Positions 7,227-15,007 are shown, counted from the stretch's first letter. The stretch: DNA of 40,280 bases from an uncultured bacterium (GCA_949284985.1 CASDWY010000007.1:1-40280), one strand, 5' to 3'. Notes: generated from the sequence alone by a model not told the origin. Numbers and translations are program-made.

Positions 7227-7435
7227 TATCTGTAAACCTCTGTTATTGCCATATCCGGGCATCTTTTTGCACAAAGTGCACAACCAAAGCATTCGTTATT
7301 CGGATCATCTACATATACTGTGTAATTCCCTTTTGAGTTGTAATTAGTGCCTTTTTTTAATATTTTTTTGGGGCAGACATCCACGCATAAAAAACAACCT
7401 TTACATTTTTCTTTATCAATGACTACTCTTCCCAT
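7226..7435 (-). CDS. 2x[4Fe-4S] ferredoxin-type delta subunit of the oxidoreductase
   Basis: 69 residues with two ferredoxin motifs: CKGCFLCVDVCPKK at about 11-24 and CFGCALCAKRCPDM at about 49-62, each CxxCxxCxxxCP, sufficient for two [4Fe-4S] clusters. A 24-residue beta-hairpin insert (about 25-48) separates them, as in delta subunits of Vor/Kor enzymes. First gene of the operon; AAGGGA seven bases upstream of ATG. It shuttles electrons between the ThDP site and free ferredoxin. Confidence 0.92.
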   Translation of the reverse strand: MGRVVIDKEKCKGCFLCVDVCPKKILKKGTNYNSKGNYTVYVDDPNNECFGCALCAKRCPDMAITEVYR

Positions 7436-7478
7436 TTATTTCCCTTTATAAAATAAAAGCTTTATGTTTCTAGTTTTT

Positions 7479-7484
7479 ATTATA
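7479..7484 (-). promoter_or_regulatory. Candidate -10 element for the vor-gmk-coaBC operon
   Basis: A perfect TATAAT on the minus strand, 44 bases upstream of the ferredoxin ATG. No good -35 hexamer sits 16-18 bases further upstream, because that position is occupied by the rpsR terminator stem. Either the promoter depends on an activator or an UP-like A/T tract, or the operon is partly fed by read-through from the ribosomal genes. Confidence 0.4.
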
Positions 7485-7492
7485 CAACAAAT

Positions 7493-7527
7493 AAAAAAAA
7501 CAGGCTTATTTAAAAACCTGTTTTTCT
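7493..7527 (-). terminator. Intrinsic terminator after rpsR
   Basis: Minus-strand stem AAAAACAGG / CCTGTTTTT (7517-7525 pairing 7496-7504) with a 12-base loop and a U-rich tail. It ends the rpsF-ssb-rpsR unit. Confidence 0.8.
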
Positions 7528-7547
7528 TTTTAAGTTAATATAACTTA

Positions 7548-7778
7548 TTAGTCAAAAACGTAGCTAATTAAAGATGCTTCTCTTGCCTTTTTAACAGCCG
7601 AAGCAAGCATTCTTTGGTGCTTTGCGCAAGTACCTGTGATTCTTCTTGGAAGAATTTTGCCAGCTTCTGTTAAATATCTTCTGATTTTTTGTGCATCTTT
7701 GTAATCTATAACTTCTACGTGATCAGCGCAAAAGCTACAATTTTTACGTTTCTTTGAGTCTTTTGGTTCTCTTGCCAT
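7548..7778 (-). CDS. rpsR: 30S ribosomal protein S18
   Basis: 76 residues. The core [43 protein letters not shown] matches S18, which binds 16S rRNA next to S6 on the platform of the small subunit. An N-terminal CSFC pair plus Cys in GTCAKHQ suggests the zinc-binding (C+) version. Last gene of rpsF-ssb-rpsR, 35 bases after ssb, followed by a terminator. Confidence 0.97.
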   Translation of the reverse strand: MAREPKDSKKRKNCSFCADHVEVIDYKDAQKIRRYLTEAGKILPRRITGTCAKHQRMLASAVKKAREASLISYVFD

Positions 7779-7813
7779 TTTTTATTTCCTTAATTATGTA
7801 TTTTTATTACGTT

Positions 7814-8230
7814 TTAAAACGGAATTTCATCTTCGCCAATTAAGCTTTCTGAAAATTCATCCGTTCCGAATTTAACAATTTGTTCAGATTCCTCTGTATC
7901 AGATGAACTTGAACTTTTAGTTGTTGAGGTTGTGCCTCCTATAATTTTTTCAAATGAAGAAGCATCAATTTCAACTATTCTTTTTTCGCTGCCATCTTCA
8001 GTTTTAACAGTTGTATTTTGCAGACGACCTTCAACAACAACTCCATCTCCTTTATTTATTCCGTTTACAATAGTGTCGGCAAGATTGCCTTTAGCTATTA
8101 CTCGGATAAGGGTTTCATCTTCAGGATTAATATTTAAAGTGAAACTTGTAATTGGTACGTTGTTTGATGTAAATCTCTTTTCGGGTGTCCTATAAACTGT
8201 TCCCGAGATGGTTGCTCTAGCTAATGTCAT
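7814..8230 (-). CDS. ssb: Single-stranded DNA-binding protein
   Basis: 138 residues. The OB-fold N-terminal domain (1-105) shows ARATISGTVYRTPEKRFT, FTLNINP, VIAKGNLADTIV and GVVVEGRLQ. A Ser/Thr-rich disordered linker follows, then the acidic tip GEDEIPF, which recruits repair and replication partners. Somewhat short for SSB because the linker is brief, but complete. The position between rpsF and rpsR is a widespread arrangement. AAAGGA seven bases upstream of ATG. Confidence 0.95.
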   Translation of the reverse strand: MTLARATISGTVYRTPEKRFTSNNVPITSFTLNINPEDETLIRVIAKGNLADTIVNGINKGDGVVVEGRLQNTTVKTEDGSEKRIVEIDASSFEKIIGGTTSTTKSSSSSDTEESEQIVKFGTDEFSESLIGEDEIPF

Positions 8231-8244
8231 TTTTTTTCCTTTAA

Positions 8245-8541
8245 TTACGCCATAACTTTGGAAGCTGTAACGAACATAGTTCTTATGATATTGTCGTTAA
8301 GTCTGAGTTGTCTCTTAAGATCAGCTACTTTATCTTCCGGAAGTTCAAATCTTTGGGTTACAAAGTATCCGTCTCTGAAGTTTGCAACTTCAAAAGCAAG
8401 TCTTTTTCTGCCAATTTTATCAGTAGAAATAACTTTTCCTTTATATCCCTTAATTGTTTCTGCAATTTTTTCAATAATTTTTTCTACTTCATCTTGATCC
8501 ATAGTAGGCTTAATTATTGTTAACAATTCGTAAGTTTTCAA
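8245..8541 (-). CDS. rpsF: 30S ribosomal protein S6
   Basis: 98 residues. KTYELLTIIKPTMDQDEVEKIIE, the GKVISTDKIGRKRLAFEV segment, FRDGYFVTQRFELP and LRLNDNIIRTMFV are all typical of S6. The start codon is TTG with AAAGGA upstream; no ATG or GTG gives the normal N-terminus, and weak initiation of this kind is compatible with autoregulation of the unit. First gene of rpsF-ssb-rpsR. Confidence 0.96.
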   Translation of the reverse strand: MKTYELLTIIKPTMDQDEVEKIIEKIAETIKGYKGKVISTDKIGRKRLAFEVANFRDGYFVTQRFELPEDKVADLKRQLRLNDNIIRTMFVTASKVMA

Positions 8542-8653
8542 TTTTCTGTTTCCTTTCTAGCCTGGAATTTGATTTCTATCTTTGTGTCAAGAATGTATCA
8601 CAAAAAAAAATATTTTTCAAAACATATAAAAATTTTTGTTAATTTTGATAAAC

Positions 8654-9391
8654 TTAATATTTCATTTGCCAGCCATCCGAAAATATTTTGTGAGCGCAAT
8701 ATCTTCCCTCACCGTCTTTCGTATTGCAGTCGTCTGTATTTTGGAAATACGGTACTATGGTGTCGTTTTTTAGCGTAAAAAAGAAAATATCACGTCCGAA
8801 TTGATTAGGCTTTTGTACTCCGTTTATATCTACCATAATTGTGTAAGGATAAGACCATTGACTCCAAGAAACATTTCCGGAAGTAGTTGTAAACCTTAGT
8901 CCTACTGTTGAGCCATCTTCTAAAACGAGTGCATAATGGTGTGTCCATAAAGTAGTCAGTGTTATTGTTTGTGCAACGCTCGGAATAGTTATTTTTCCAT
9001 TAGGATAGCCAAGTGGTTTGACTATTTGCGATTTTGACTTTGAGCAAGGCGTTTCATTAAAATATATTGAGTATCCATTATAATTTAAGCATTTTTCTTT
9101 AACTTTAAGGTTAGCAATAAACCCCTCATAATATGCTTTGTTTTTATTACTACAGTCTGAATCTCTGTGATCGTTGCAAATAGTTGGTGCTGTAGCTCTA
9201 TACTGTGCGTATGCACTTGAAATTGTAGCATAAGATTTTTTTAATCCTGCAACATATTGGGCTTTCTGATAGTTTTTTAACAAAGTCGGCACAGTCAACG
9301 CTGCAATTATCCCTATAATTGCTAAAGTAATTAAAATCTCAGCTAAGTTAAATGCAGTTTTTGTTCGCTTTTTATCGTATTTTTTAATCAT
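8654..9391 (-). CDS. Prepilin-like protein with conserved GRDxFxFTL...DGW architecture
   Basis: 245 residues. Leader MIKKYDKKRTKTA is followed by FNLAEILITLAIIGIIAALTVPTLLKNY, a type IV pilin/pseudopilin helix with Glu at +5; Ala occupies -1. The mature part has six or more Cys, suggesting disulfides, and the segment VDINGVQKPNQFGRDIFFFTL (about 190-210) followed by a C-terminal Cys cluster and SDGW. The same RD(I/V)FxFTL...DGW pattern occurs in the prepilin-like gene at 16837-17709, so the two are paralogues. Probably a minor pilin or surface adhesin assembled by a type IV pilus or type II secretion-like machine not encoded here. AAGGG upstream of ATG. Candidate promoter at 9421-9449, divergent from an XRE regulator. 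Confidence 0.8.
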   Translation of the reverse strand: MIKKYDKKRTKTAFNLAEILITLAIIGIIAALTVPTLLKNYQKAQYVAGLKKSYATISSAYAQYRATAPTICNDHRDSDCSNKNKAYYEGFIANLKVKEKCLNYNGYSIYFNETPCSKSKSQIVKPLGYPNGKITIPSVAQTITLTTLWTHHYALVLEDGSTVGLRFTTTSGNVSWSQWSYPYTIMVDINGVQKPNQFGRDIFFFTLKNDTIVPYFQNTDDCNTKDGEGRYCAHKIFSDGWQMKY

Positions 9392-9420
9392 TACACCCTT
9401 CTAGGTTAATTACAAATATA

Positions 9421-9449
9421 AGTTTAGCACTAAAATAAATTCTTGTAAA
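9421..9449 (-). promoter_or_regulatory. Candidate promoter of the prepilin-like gene at 8654-9391
   Basis: TTTACA (9449-9444), a 17-base spacer and TAAACT (9426-9421) on the minus strand, about 30 bases before the ATG at 9391. Match to consensus: five and four of six. Confidence 0.4.
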
Positions 9450-9488
9450 GGTATAGGGTGTTATATTTTTAAGGTTTTTTGTAATGTC

Positions 9489-9519
9489 AATATTACTGTA
9501 ATATTTGTATTACATGTAA
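9489..9519. promoter_or_regulatory. Paired palindromes, candidate XRE operator
   Basis: A perfect 17-base palindrome AATATTAC-T-GTAATATT at 9489-9505 is followed four bases later by a second palindrome TTACATGTAA at 9510-9519. Both contain the TTAC/GTAA core. They lie just upstream of the small XRE gene (ATG 9530) and about 40 bases behind the -35 of the divergent prepilin gene, the expected place for an autoregulated divergent operator. Confidence 0.5.
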
Positions 9520-9529
9520 CCATATTTAT

Positions 9530-9742
9530 ATGGGTATACGTAAATTAAAAAATACTATAGGAAGAAAAGTTAAATATTTGAGAATTGAAAATAATTTAAC
9601 TCAAGAAAAACTTGCAGAAAAAATTAATATGTCCAGAGAGCATATATCCTGTATTGAACGGGGGAAAAATTTAGCAAGCACAGAAACATTATATTATTTA
9701 GCAAAATTTTTTAATGTTGATATTAAATATTTTTTTGATTAG
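9530..9742 (+). CDS. Small XRE-family HTH regulator
   Basis: 70 residues, essentially one Cro/CI-type helix-turn-helix: KVKYLRIENNLTQEKLAEKINMSREHISCIERGKNLASTETLYYLAKFFNVDIKYFF. The Q-E-K-L-A and S-R-E-H-I-S-C-I-E positions match the recognition helices. No sensor domain. No Shine-Dalgarno is visible before the ATG (the palindromic operator is there instead), so translation may be weak or from a leaderless transcript. Divergent from the prepilin-like gene at 8654-9391 and probably controls it and itself. Confidence 0.85.
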   Translation: MGIRKLKNTIGRKVKYLRIENNLTQEKLAEKINMSREHISCIERGKNLASTETLYYLAKFFNVDIKYFFD

Positions 9743-9774
9743 GTTGTTTGACTGAAAGTTTAGTTTCTTTATTC

Positions 9775-10311
9775 TTACCCAAAAAACCAATATGTAACAG
9801 TTATTGCAGCTACAATTCCTGCTAAATCTGCTAAAAGTCCAGTGATTAGCGCATAGCGATATTTTTTTATACCAATTGCGCCGAAGTAAACGGTTATGAC
9901 GTATAGCGTTGTTTCTGAACTTCCTGCCATAATTGATGCAAGTCTTGTTGTGTATGAGTTTATATCATGGTTCGCTGCGATGTCGCTAAGTATTCCCAAA
10001 ACAGCACTACCTGAAAGTGAACGTGTTATAATTATCGGTAAAACATCAGCAGGTAAATGAATAAGATTTAAAAAATTTTGACATGTTGTACCTAAAGCCT
10101 CGATTGCTCCGGATTCTCTAAGCATTGTTATTGCTGTAATTATAGCCAGTAAGTATGGAAAAATATTTATTCCGATTTTTGCTCCATCTTTGGCGCCATC
10201 TATAAAAAGTTCGTATATTGGGAGTTTCTTTAGCAGCCCAATAAACAAAATTAATAAAATTATTGCCGGAATTATCCAAAGTGATATAGTTTCTAAAAGG
10301 CTGTTAATCAT
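9775..10311 (-). CDS. spmB: SpmB-like nucleoside-recognition-domain membrane protein
   Basis: 178 residues from ATG 10311, chosen because it overlaps the spmA stop by eight bases and gives the family N-terminus. Several hydrophobic helices (about 8-28, 45-66, 120-140, 155-176) alternate with GAKDGAKIGINIFPYL and the conserved SLSGSAVLGILSD and MAGSSETTLYVITVYFG segments, the hallmarks of the Gate/nucleoside-recognition family member SpmB. Known from Bacillus as spore maturation protein B but widespread in non-sporulating bacteria, where the role is unclear (possibly transport). Paired with spmA. Confidence 0.88.
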   Translation of the reverse strand: MINSLLETISLWIIPAIILLILFIGLLKKLPIYELFIDGAKDGAKIGINIFPYLLAIITAITMLRESGAIEALGTTCQNFLNLIHLPADVLPIIITRSLSGSAVLGILSDIAANHDINSYTTRLASIMAGSSETTLYVITVYFGAIGIKKYRYALITGLLADLAGIVAAITVTYWFFG

Positions 10312-10912
10312 TGTTCTGTGCCTCTTGAGTAGTTTGAGTGGTCCAAATTTTTTCGAAAACCTTAGCTGTGAAAATGGCAAAAGTAAAGGCAATTATTGTT
10401 ACTAATAGTGTTGGCAGAACAATTATTGTAGGATTTTTATCTCCATGTGCGGCTAAAATGGCAATTACTGTAGCAGGGATAAGTTGAAACCCGGCTGTAT
10501 TCATAGCAAGTAGCATGCACATTGAGTTTGAGGCACTGTCTTTGTCAATGTTGTGCTTTTGCATTTCTTCAATTGCTTTTATGCCCATTGGAGTTGCTGC
10601 ATTAGACAGCCCAAATGCGTTTGCTGCAAAGTTCATTGCTATGCTTCCGGTGGCTGTTTTGTCGTTTTTAATTTCTGGGAAAAGCTTTTTTGTAAAAGGT
10701 TGTACAAGTTTAGCAATAAAATCTATGCAGCCTGATTTTTCCGCTATTTTCATTATTCCAAGCCAAAATGCCATTATACCTATTAAATATAATGAGATGT
10801 GTATAGCTTCTTGAGCACCATTTAAAATCCCTGTAACTACATTTGAGAGTTTGTTGTTTATTGCTCCAAAAATTATTGATATTGCTATGATTAAAAACCA
10901 GATGTAATTCAT
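10304..10912 (-). CDS. spmA: SpmA-like nucleoside-recognition-domain membrane protein
   Basis: 202 residues with hydrophobic helices at about 4-18, 38-56, 146-162 and 167-185. The conserved GAQEAIHISLYLIGIMAFWLGIMKIAEKSG segment and MNFAANAFGLSNAATPMGIKAIEEMQ, followed by NSMCMLLAMNTAGFQLIPATVIAI, are typical of SpmA (nucleoside-recognition/Gate domain). Partner of the overlapping spmB; the two are usually co-encoded and interact as half-repeats of one membrane module. No sporulation genes are visible around them, so the sporulation name should not be taken as function. Confidence 0.88.
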   Translation of the reverse strand: MNYIWFLIIAISIIFGAINNKLSNVVTGILNGAQEAIHISLYLIGIMAFWLGIMKIAEKSGCIDFIAKLVQPFTKKLFPEIKNDKTATGSIAMNFAANAFGLSNAATPMGIKAIEEMQKHNIDKDSASNSMCMLLAMNTAGFQLIPATVIAILAAHGDKNPTIIVLPTLLVTIIAFTFAIFTAKVFEKIWTTQTTQEAQNND

Positions 10913-11034
10913 GTTTTTATTCTTACAAAGTCTTTAAAATAATGCAAGGTTTTAACTAATTTTTAACTCTTGTTGCTTAAAATCTAAAATAAATAAAGGG
11001 ATTGTATTCTGCATTTAAAATGAAAGCTGTAGAT

Positions 11035-13416
11035 TTAAATAAATAGATTTGAGTTGGCGTTGCTGCTTTCTGAGATGTATTTTGCAACTCCGCCTATTTC
11101 TACTCCATCAATTAGTTCTTCTTCTTTTATTCCCATTACATCCATGGACATATTGCAGGCTATAAATTTTATACCGTTTTCTTTTGCTTGTTGTATAAGT
11201 TCGTTGAGGGTTGAAACATTTTTGTTTTTCATGATCCATTTCATCATAGCAGATCCTGCGCCGCCCATGTTCATTTTAGATAATGTTAATTTCTCTGCAC
11301 CTTTTGGCATCATAAGCCCAAGTATTTTTTCGATTAGATTTTTTTTAACTTTTGAGTTGCTTTTTCTAAGAATATTTAACCCCCAAAAAGTAAAGAACAT
11401 AGTGACATTTTTCCCGCTTGCATTTGCTCCGTTTGCAATAATAAATGCAGCAAGTGCTTTGTCTAAATCATTTGAAAATACAACAATAGTTTGTTTATCT
11501 TGATTTTGAATTTCAGATTTTGTTGTAGTTGTACCTTTTTGGATTTTTGCGGTAATTGTTTTGCCATTTGTATTAAGCTCTAAAAGAGTATTCCCGGTTT
11601 TTTCGCACCAAGCTCCAATGTCAGATTTAAAGCCTCTATCTGTAGATATTATTTCAAGAATTTCATTGTCGTCTATAGTTTTTATAGCGTTTGAAATTTT
11701 CATAATAGGACCTGGACATTGTAATCCTGTAGCATCAATTTTTGTTATATTAGTGTTTTTGATTGCTGCTGCAGTGATTAAATTAGATTCAAAAGATTTT
11801 ACGGATGAATTGGGCAGAGAATTCCTTTTTATTTCTTTATATAATGTAATTCCACCCATAAGCGAATATACATTGTTAAATCCATTTTGGAGTAATATTC
11901 TGGAGGCATTGTAGCTTGTATGCCCTGTATTACAAAATAAAATAACTTTTTTATCTTTTGGTATTTCGGATAATCTTCCCCGAAGCTCGTTAATTGGAAT
12001 ATTTATTGCATTTTCAATTGTACTTGTTTTAAATGAAATTTCAGGTCTTATGTCAATTAAACAAGCATCTTGAAGATCTTCTATAAAAGCTGGTTTTACA
12101 AACCCGTTTAAGATATTTGATGCAGTCATTCCCAAAATATTAACGGCATCTTTTGCAGACGAGTATGGTGGTGCGTAGCAAAGTTCGCTGTCTATTAGTT
12201 CTTGAATTGTTCCGTTATTCCTCATTATGCTGGAAATTACATCAATCCTTTTTTCAACCCCGTCGTATCCGACAGCTTGGGCACCAAGTATTTTCCCTTC
12301 ATTGGTGAATAAAAGTTTGTATAAGTTTTGAGTTGCATTTGGATAATATCCGGCATGAGAATTGGAGTATATAAAGGTTTTCCAGTACGCTATATTTTTG
12401 GATTTAAGTTGTTTCTCATTATTACCAACACTAGCAACTGTTAAGTCAAAAACTTTTAGAACCGCAGTACCTAGAGAATTTTTATATGTAGAATTTAGTC
12501 CGTAAATGTTGTCTGCAATAATTCTGCCTTGTCTGTTAGCTGGTCCGGCAAGTGGAATCATTGTGTTTTCATTTGTAACAAAGTCTTTAATTTCAACACT
12601 ATCACCTGCGGCATAAATATTTTCATCTGAAGTTTGCATAAACTCATTTACAATTATTCCTCTGTTAACTTCGAGTCCTGCTTCTTTTGCAATAGTTGTT
12701 TCTGCTTTTACTCCTATTGCCATTATGATTAAATCAAATTCAAGCTCTCTGCCTGAGTTTAAAATAATTTTATTTTCATTAAACTTTTGAACGCCATCTC
12801 CTAGGATAAGTTCTATACCGTGTTCTCTCATTTCATTTTGTGCTACGGCTGCAATTTCACTATCTACAGGTGCTATAATTTGATTTTGCAATTCTGCAAG
12901 TTTTGTATCAAGTCCCATTTCAACAAGGTTTTCTGCAACCTCAATGCCAATAAATCCACCTCCTATTACGATTGCTTTTTGTGGGTTGGTTGATTTAATG
13001 TAGGATTTTATTTTATCTATATCGTTTAAAGTTCTTATCGTAAAAACTTTTTCCTTGTTTAGTCCTTCAAATGGCGGCATTATCGGATTGGCACCCATTG
13101 CAAGAACAAGTTTGTCATAGCTTACTTTTTCACCGTTTGCAAGTTCTATATTTTTTTCGTTGCGGTTAATTTTAGTTACTTCTGAATTTAATTTAACTTC
13201 TATATTAAAGTTATTTTGAAATTTTTCAGGCGAAGATACGAGCATTTTTTCTCTGTCGTTAATGACTCCAGACATGTAATAGGGCAGACCGCAATTTGCT
13301 ATTGAAATTTCGTTAGTTCTTTCTATGATTAAAATTTGTTCATTTTCATTGAGTCTTCTTAATCTTGCTGCGCAGCTGGCACCTGCTGCTCCGCCTCCTA
13401 TTATAACTGTTTTCAT
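11035..13416 (-). CDS. Four-module sulfur-transfer flavoprotein: CoA-disulfide reductase-like + rhodanese + TusA + DsrE-like
   Basis: About 793 residues from ATG 13416, which has GAGG six bases upstream. Residues 1 to about 445 are a pyridine nucleotide-disulfide oxidoreductase with VIIGGGAAGASCA (FAD), the single redox Cys42 in NCGLPYYMSG as in CoA-disulfide/persulfide reductases, IGGGFIGIEVAE (NAD(P)H) and YAAGDSVE. A rhodanese domain follows with active Cys495 (LFCNTGHTS), then a TusA/SirA module with DATGLQCPGP (Cys567), then a DsrE-like domain with Cys754 (FIACNMSM). Such fusions handle CoA persulfides or polysulfide: the flavoprotein reduces, and rhodanese, TusA and DsrE relay sulfane sulfur. 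Divergent from an ArsR-family gene through a shared palindromic promoter. Confidence 0.93.
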   Translation of the reverse strand: MKTVIIGGGAAGASCAARLRRLNENEQILIIERTNEISIANCGLPYYMSGVINDREKMLVSSPEKFQNNFNIEVKLNSEVTKINRNEKNIELANGEKVSYDKLVLAMGANPIMPPFEGLNKEKVFTIRTLNDIDKIKSYIKSTNPQKAIVIGGGFIGIEVAENLVEMGLDTKLAELQNQIIAPVDSEIAAVAQNEMREHGIELILGDGVQKFNENKIILNSGRELEFDLIIMAIGVKAETTIAKEAGLEVNRGIIVNEFMQTSDENIYAAGDSVEIKDFVTNENTMIPLAGPANRQGRIIADNIYGLNSTYKNSLGTAVLKVFDLTVASVGNNEKQLKSKNIAYWKTFIYSNSHAGYYPNATQNLYKLLFTNEGKILGAQAVGYDGVEKRIDVISSIMRNNGTIQELIDSELCYAPPYSSAKDAVNILGMTASNILNGFVKPAFIEDLQDACLIDIRPEISFKTSTIENAINIPINELRGRLSEIPKDKKVILFCNTGHTSYNASRILLQNGFNNVYSLMGGITLYKEIKRNSLPNSSVKSFESNLITAAAIKNTNITKIDATGLQCPGPIMKISNAIKTIDDNEILEIISTDRGFKSDIGAWCEKTGNTLLELNTNGKTITAKIQKGTTTTKSEIQNQDKQTIVVFSNDLDKALAAFIIANGANASGKNVTMFFTFWGLNILRKSNSKVKKNLIEKILGLMMPKGAEKLTLSKMNMGGAGSAMMKWIMKNKNVSTLNELIQQAKENGIKFIACNMSMDVMGIKEEELIDGVEIGGVAKYISESSNANSNLFI

Positions 13417-13439
13417 TTTGCACCTCGCCATTTAATAAC

Positions 13440-13479
13440 TTGACAATATTAGAATATTATAATATTCTAATATTGTCAA
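13440..13479. promoter_or_regulatory. Perfect 40-bp palindrome forming two mirror-image promoters
   Basis: The half-site TTGACAATATTAGAATATTA (13440-13459) is repeated exactly as its reverse complement in 13460-13479. On the plus strand TTGACA (13440-13445), 17 bases, TATTCT (13463-13468); on the minus strand the same elements at 13479-13474 and 13456-13451. The two divergent promoters therefore occupy the same DNA. AGGAG for the ArsR gene follows at 13481-13485. The symmetric A/T-rich arms are also a natural ArsR-family operator, so one regulator complex could shut both directions. Confidence 0.85.
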
Positions 13480-13490
13480 CAGGAGCATAA

Positions 13491-13781
13491 ATGAAAGCTG
13501 AAGACTATGCAAAAATATTTAAGGCACTTTCGCATCCGGCAAGATTACAAATTGCTTGCGGTTTAATGCATAAGGGTAGGTGTAATGTTAATACGATGTG
13601 TGAGAGATTAAAAATGTCTCAGTCTTTGGTTTCGCAGCACATAAATATTTTAAAAACAGCTGGTATTATTAAAGGGTTTCGGGATGGTAATATCATTTGG
13701 TATGAAATTATTGATGAATTGACAAAAAAGTTATTATCAAATATTAGTTTAAATGTTTGTGATATTAAGGACATTGATTAA
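13491..13781 (+). CDS. ArsR-family repressor, probable sulfur/persulfide or metal sensor
   Basis: 96 residues, a winged helix-turn-helix of the ArsR/SmtB family: YAKIFKALSHPARLQIACGLM at the start, recognition helix SQSLVSQHINILKTAGIIKGFRDG, and wing ending IIWYEI. Four Cys (23, 31, 37, 89). Cys37 in the TMCERL segment before the recognition helix and Cys89 near the C-terminus are placed much like the two reactive Cys of the persulfide sensors BigR/SqrR; Cys31/Cys37 could instead bind metal. The divergent sulfur-transfer flavoprotein favours persulfide sensing (inference). Start ATG has AGGAG five bases upstream. Expected to bind the 40-bp palindrome just upstream. Confidence 0.9.
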   Translation: MKAEDYAKIFKALSHPARLQIACGLMHKGRCNVNTMCERLKMSQSLVSQHINILKTAGIIKGFRDGNIIWYEIIDELTKKLLSNISLNVCDIKDID

Positions 13782-13801
13782 ATGTTAATGGTAGTTTAAA
13801 T

Positions 13802-14842
13802 TTATTTTTTATATTTTATTGCCCATTTAAGGAAATTGTCGGGTTTGTTTTGAAATAGCTTATAGGCCTCAATAATATTTTCAAATTGAGTTTCGCCTGT
13901 AATAAGAAAATCAGTATTAATTTTTTTCTCTTTAATTAAATGAAGCAATTTTTGACAATGAATAGCATCAACTCCACCTGTTTTGAAAGTAAGATTTTTC
14001 CCGTACATTTGAGGAAGAGGCAGAGTTTGAGGTGATTCGTACATTGCAACTATAGCAACAGTTGCATTTGGTCTTGCTATTTTCCAAGCAGTTTGAAAAG
14101 TATCTGTAGAGCCTGCTGCCTCAATTACATTATCTGCCCCAAAGTGGTTTGTCAGAGCTTTAACAGATTGTTCTATATCTGTAGTTAATGGATTTAATGT
14201 GTAATCTGCGAGATTATATTTTTTAACAATATCCAATCGTTCAGGATTTGTATCTATGGCAATAATTTTTTTTGAGCCTAAAAATTTTGCACATTGCATA
14301 GCACATAGTCCAACAGGTCCGCAACCTATTATTGCGGTGGTGTCTTTTTGCTTAATTTCACATAGTTCTGCCCCAAAATATCCACTAGATAAAATATCGC
14401 CAACAAAAAGTGCATTTTTATCACTTATTTCATTAGGAATTGGAGTAAGCCCTGTGTCAGCAAATGGAATTCTTACGTATTCAGCATGTCCTCCATCTAT
14501 TGAGCAGCCAAGTTTCCATCCACCTTTTATGCAGTTATTTATGTAGCCTTTTTGACAAAAGAAACATTCCCCGCAAAATGTTTCGCAGTTAACGCAAACT
14601 CTTGTGCCTATTTTAATATTTTTTATTTTAGACCCGGTTTTTATAACTGTTCCTACAAATTCATGTCCGAGCGTTGTATTAGGTATTGCATTTGGTACGG
14701 CGCCGTTAATGATATGCAGGTCGCTTGTACATATGGATGCATATGTCACTTTTATTATCGCATCTCTTTCGTCTTGAATTTGTGGGATAGGTTTTTCAAC
14801 AAGTTCTATTTCTTTATTTTCTTTCCAAATAAGAGCTTTCAT
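13802..14842 (-). CDS. Zinc-dependent medium-chain alcohol dehydrogenase
   Basis: 346 residues from ATG 14842 (AGGA upstream, typical opening MKALIWKENKEIELVEKP). Catalytic zinc ligands are Cys38 (SICTSD), His60-Glu61 (GHEF) and probably a Cys or Glu further on. The structural zinc Cys set is complete at 90, 93, 96 and 104. The Rossmann motif GCGPVGLCAMQCAKFLG and the acidic residue in IAIDTNPER point to NAD(H). The GAVPNAIPNTTLGHEFVG region resembles isopropanol/sorbitol/threonine-type dehydrogenases; the exact substrate cannot be assigned. Convergent with the ArsR gene, no operon partner, 245 bases from the next gene upstream. Confidence 0.9.
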   Translation of the reverse strand: MKALIWKENKEIELVEKPIPQIQDERDAIIKVTYASICTSDLHIINGAVPNAIPNTTLGHEFVGTVIKTGSKIKNIKIGTRVCVNCETFCGECFFCQKGYINNCIKGGWKLGCSIDGGHAEYVRIPFADTGLTPIPNEISDKNALFVGDILSSGYFGAELCEIKQKDTTAIIGCGPVGLCAMQCAKFLGSKKIIAIDTNPERLDIVKKYNLADYTLNPLTTDIEQSVKALTNHFGADNVIEAAGSTDTFQTAWKIARPNATVAIVAMYESPQTLPLPQMYGKNLTFKTGGVDAIHCQKLLHLIKEKKINTDFLITGETQFENIIEAYKLFQNKPDNFLKWAIKYKK

Positions 14843-15007
14843 TTTTTGTTCCTGCTTTAATTTATTTGTCTTCAGTTTACAATAATTTAGCATAAATTGC
14901 ATTAAATATAATTTTTAGTTTTAAAAAATAATTTAACGTAAAGTTTTGTTTTATGTTCAAATTAGGATATTGGCGGAATGCTTTTTATATCGTGGGATTT
15001 ATGAATT

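Noticed and set aside
9775..10912. Evidence for sporulation
   Set aside because: spmA/spmB occur widely in non-sporulating bacteria and no other sporulation gene is visible.
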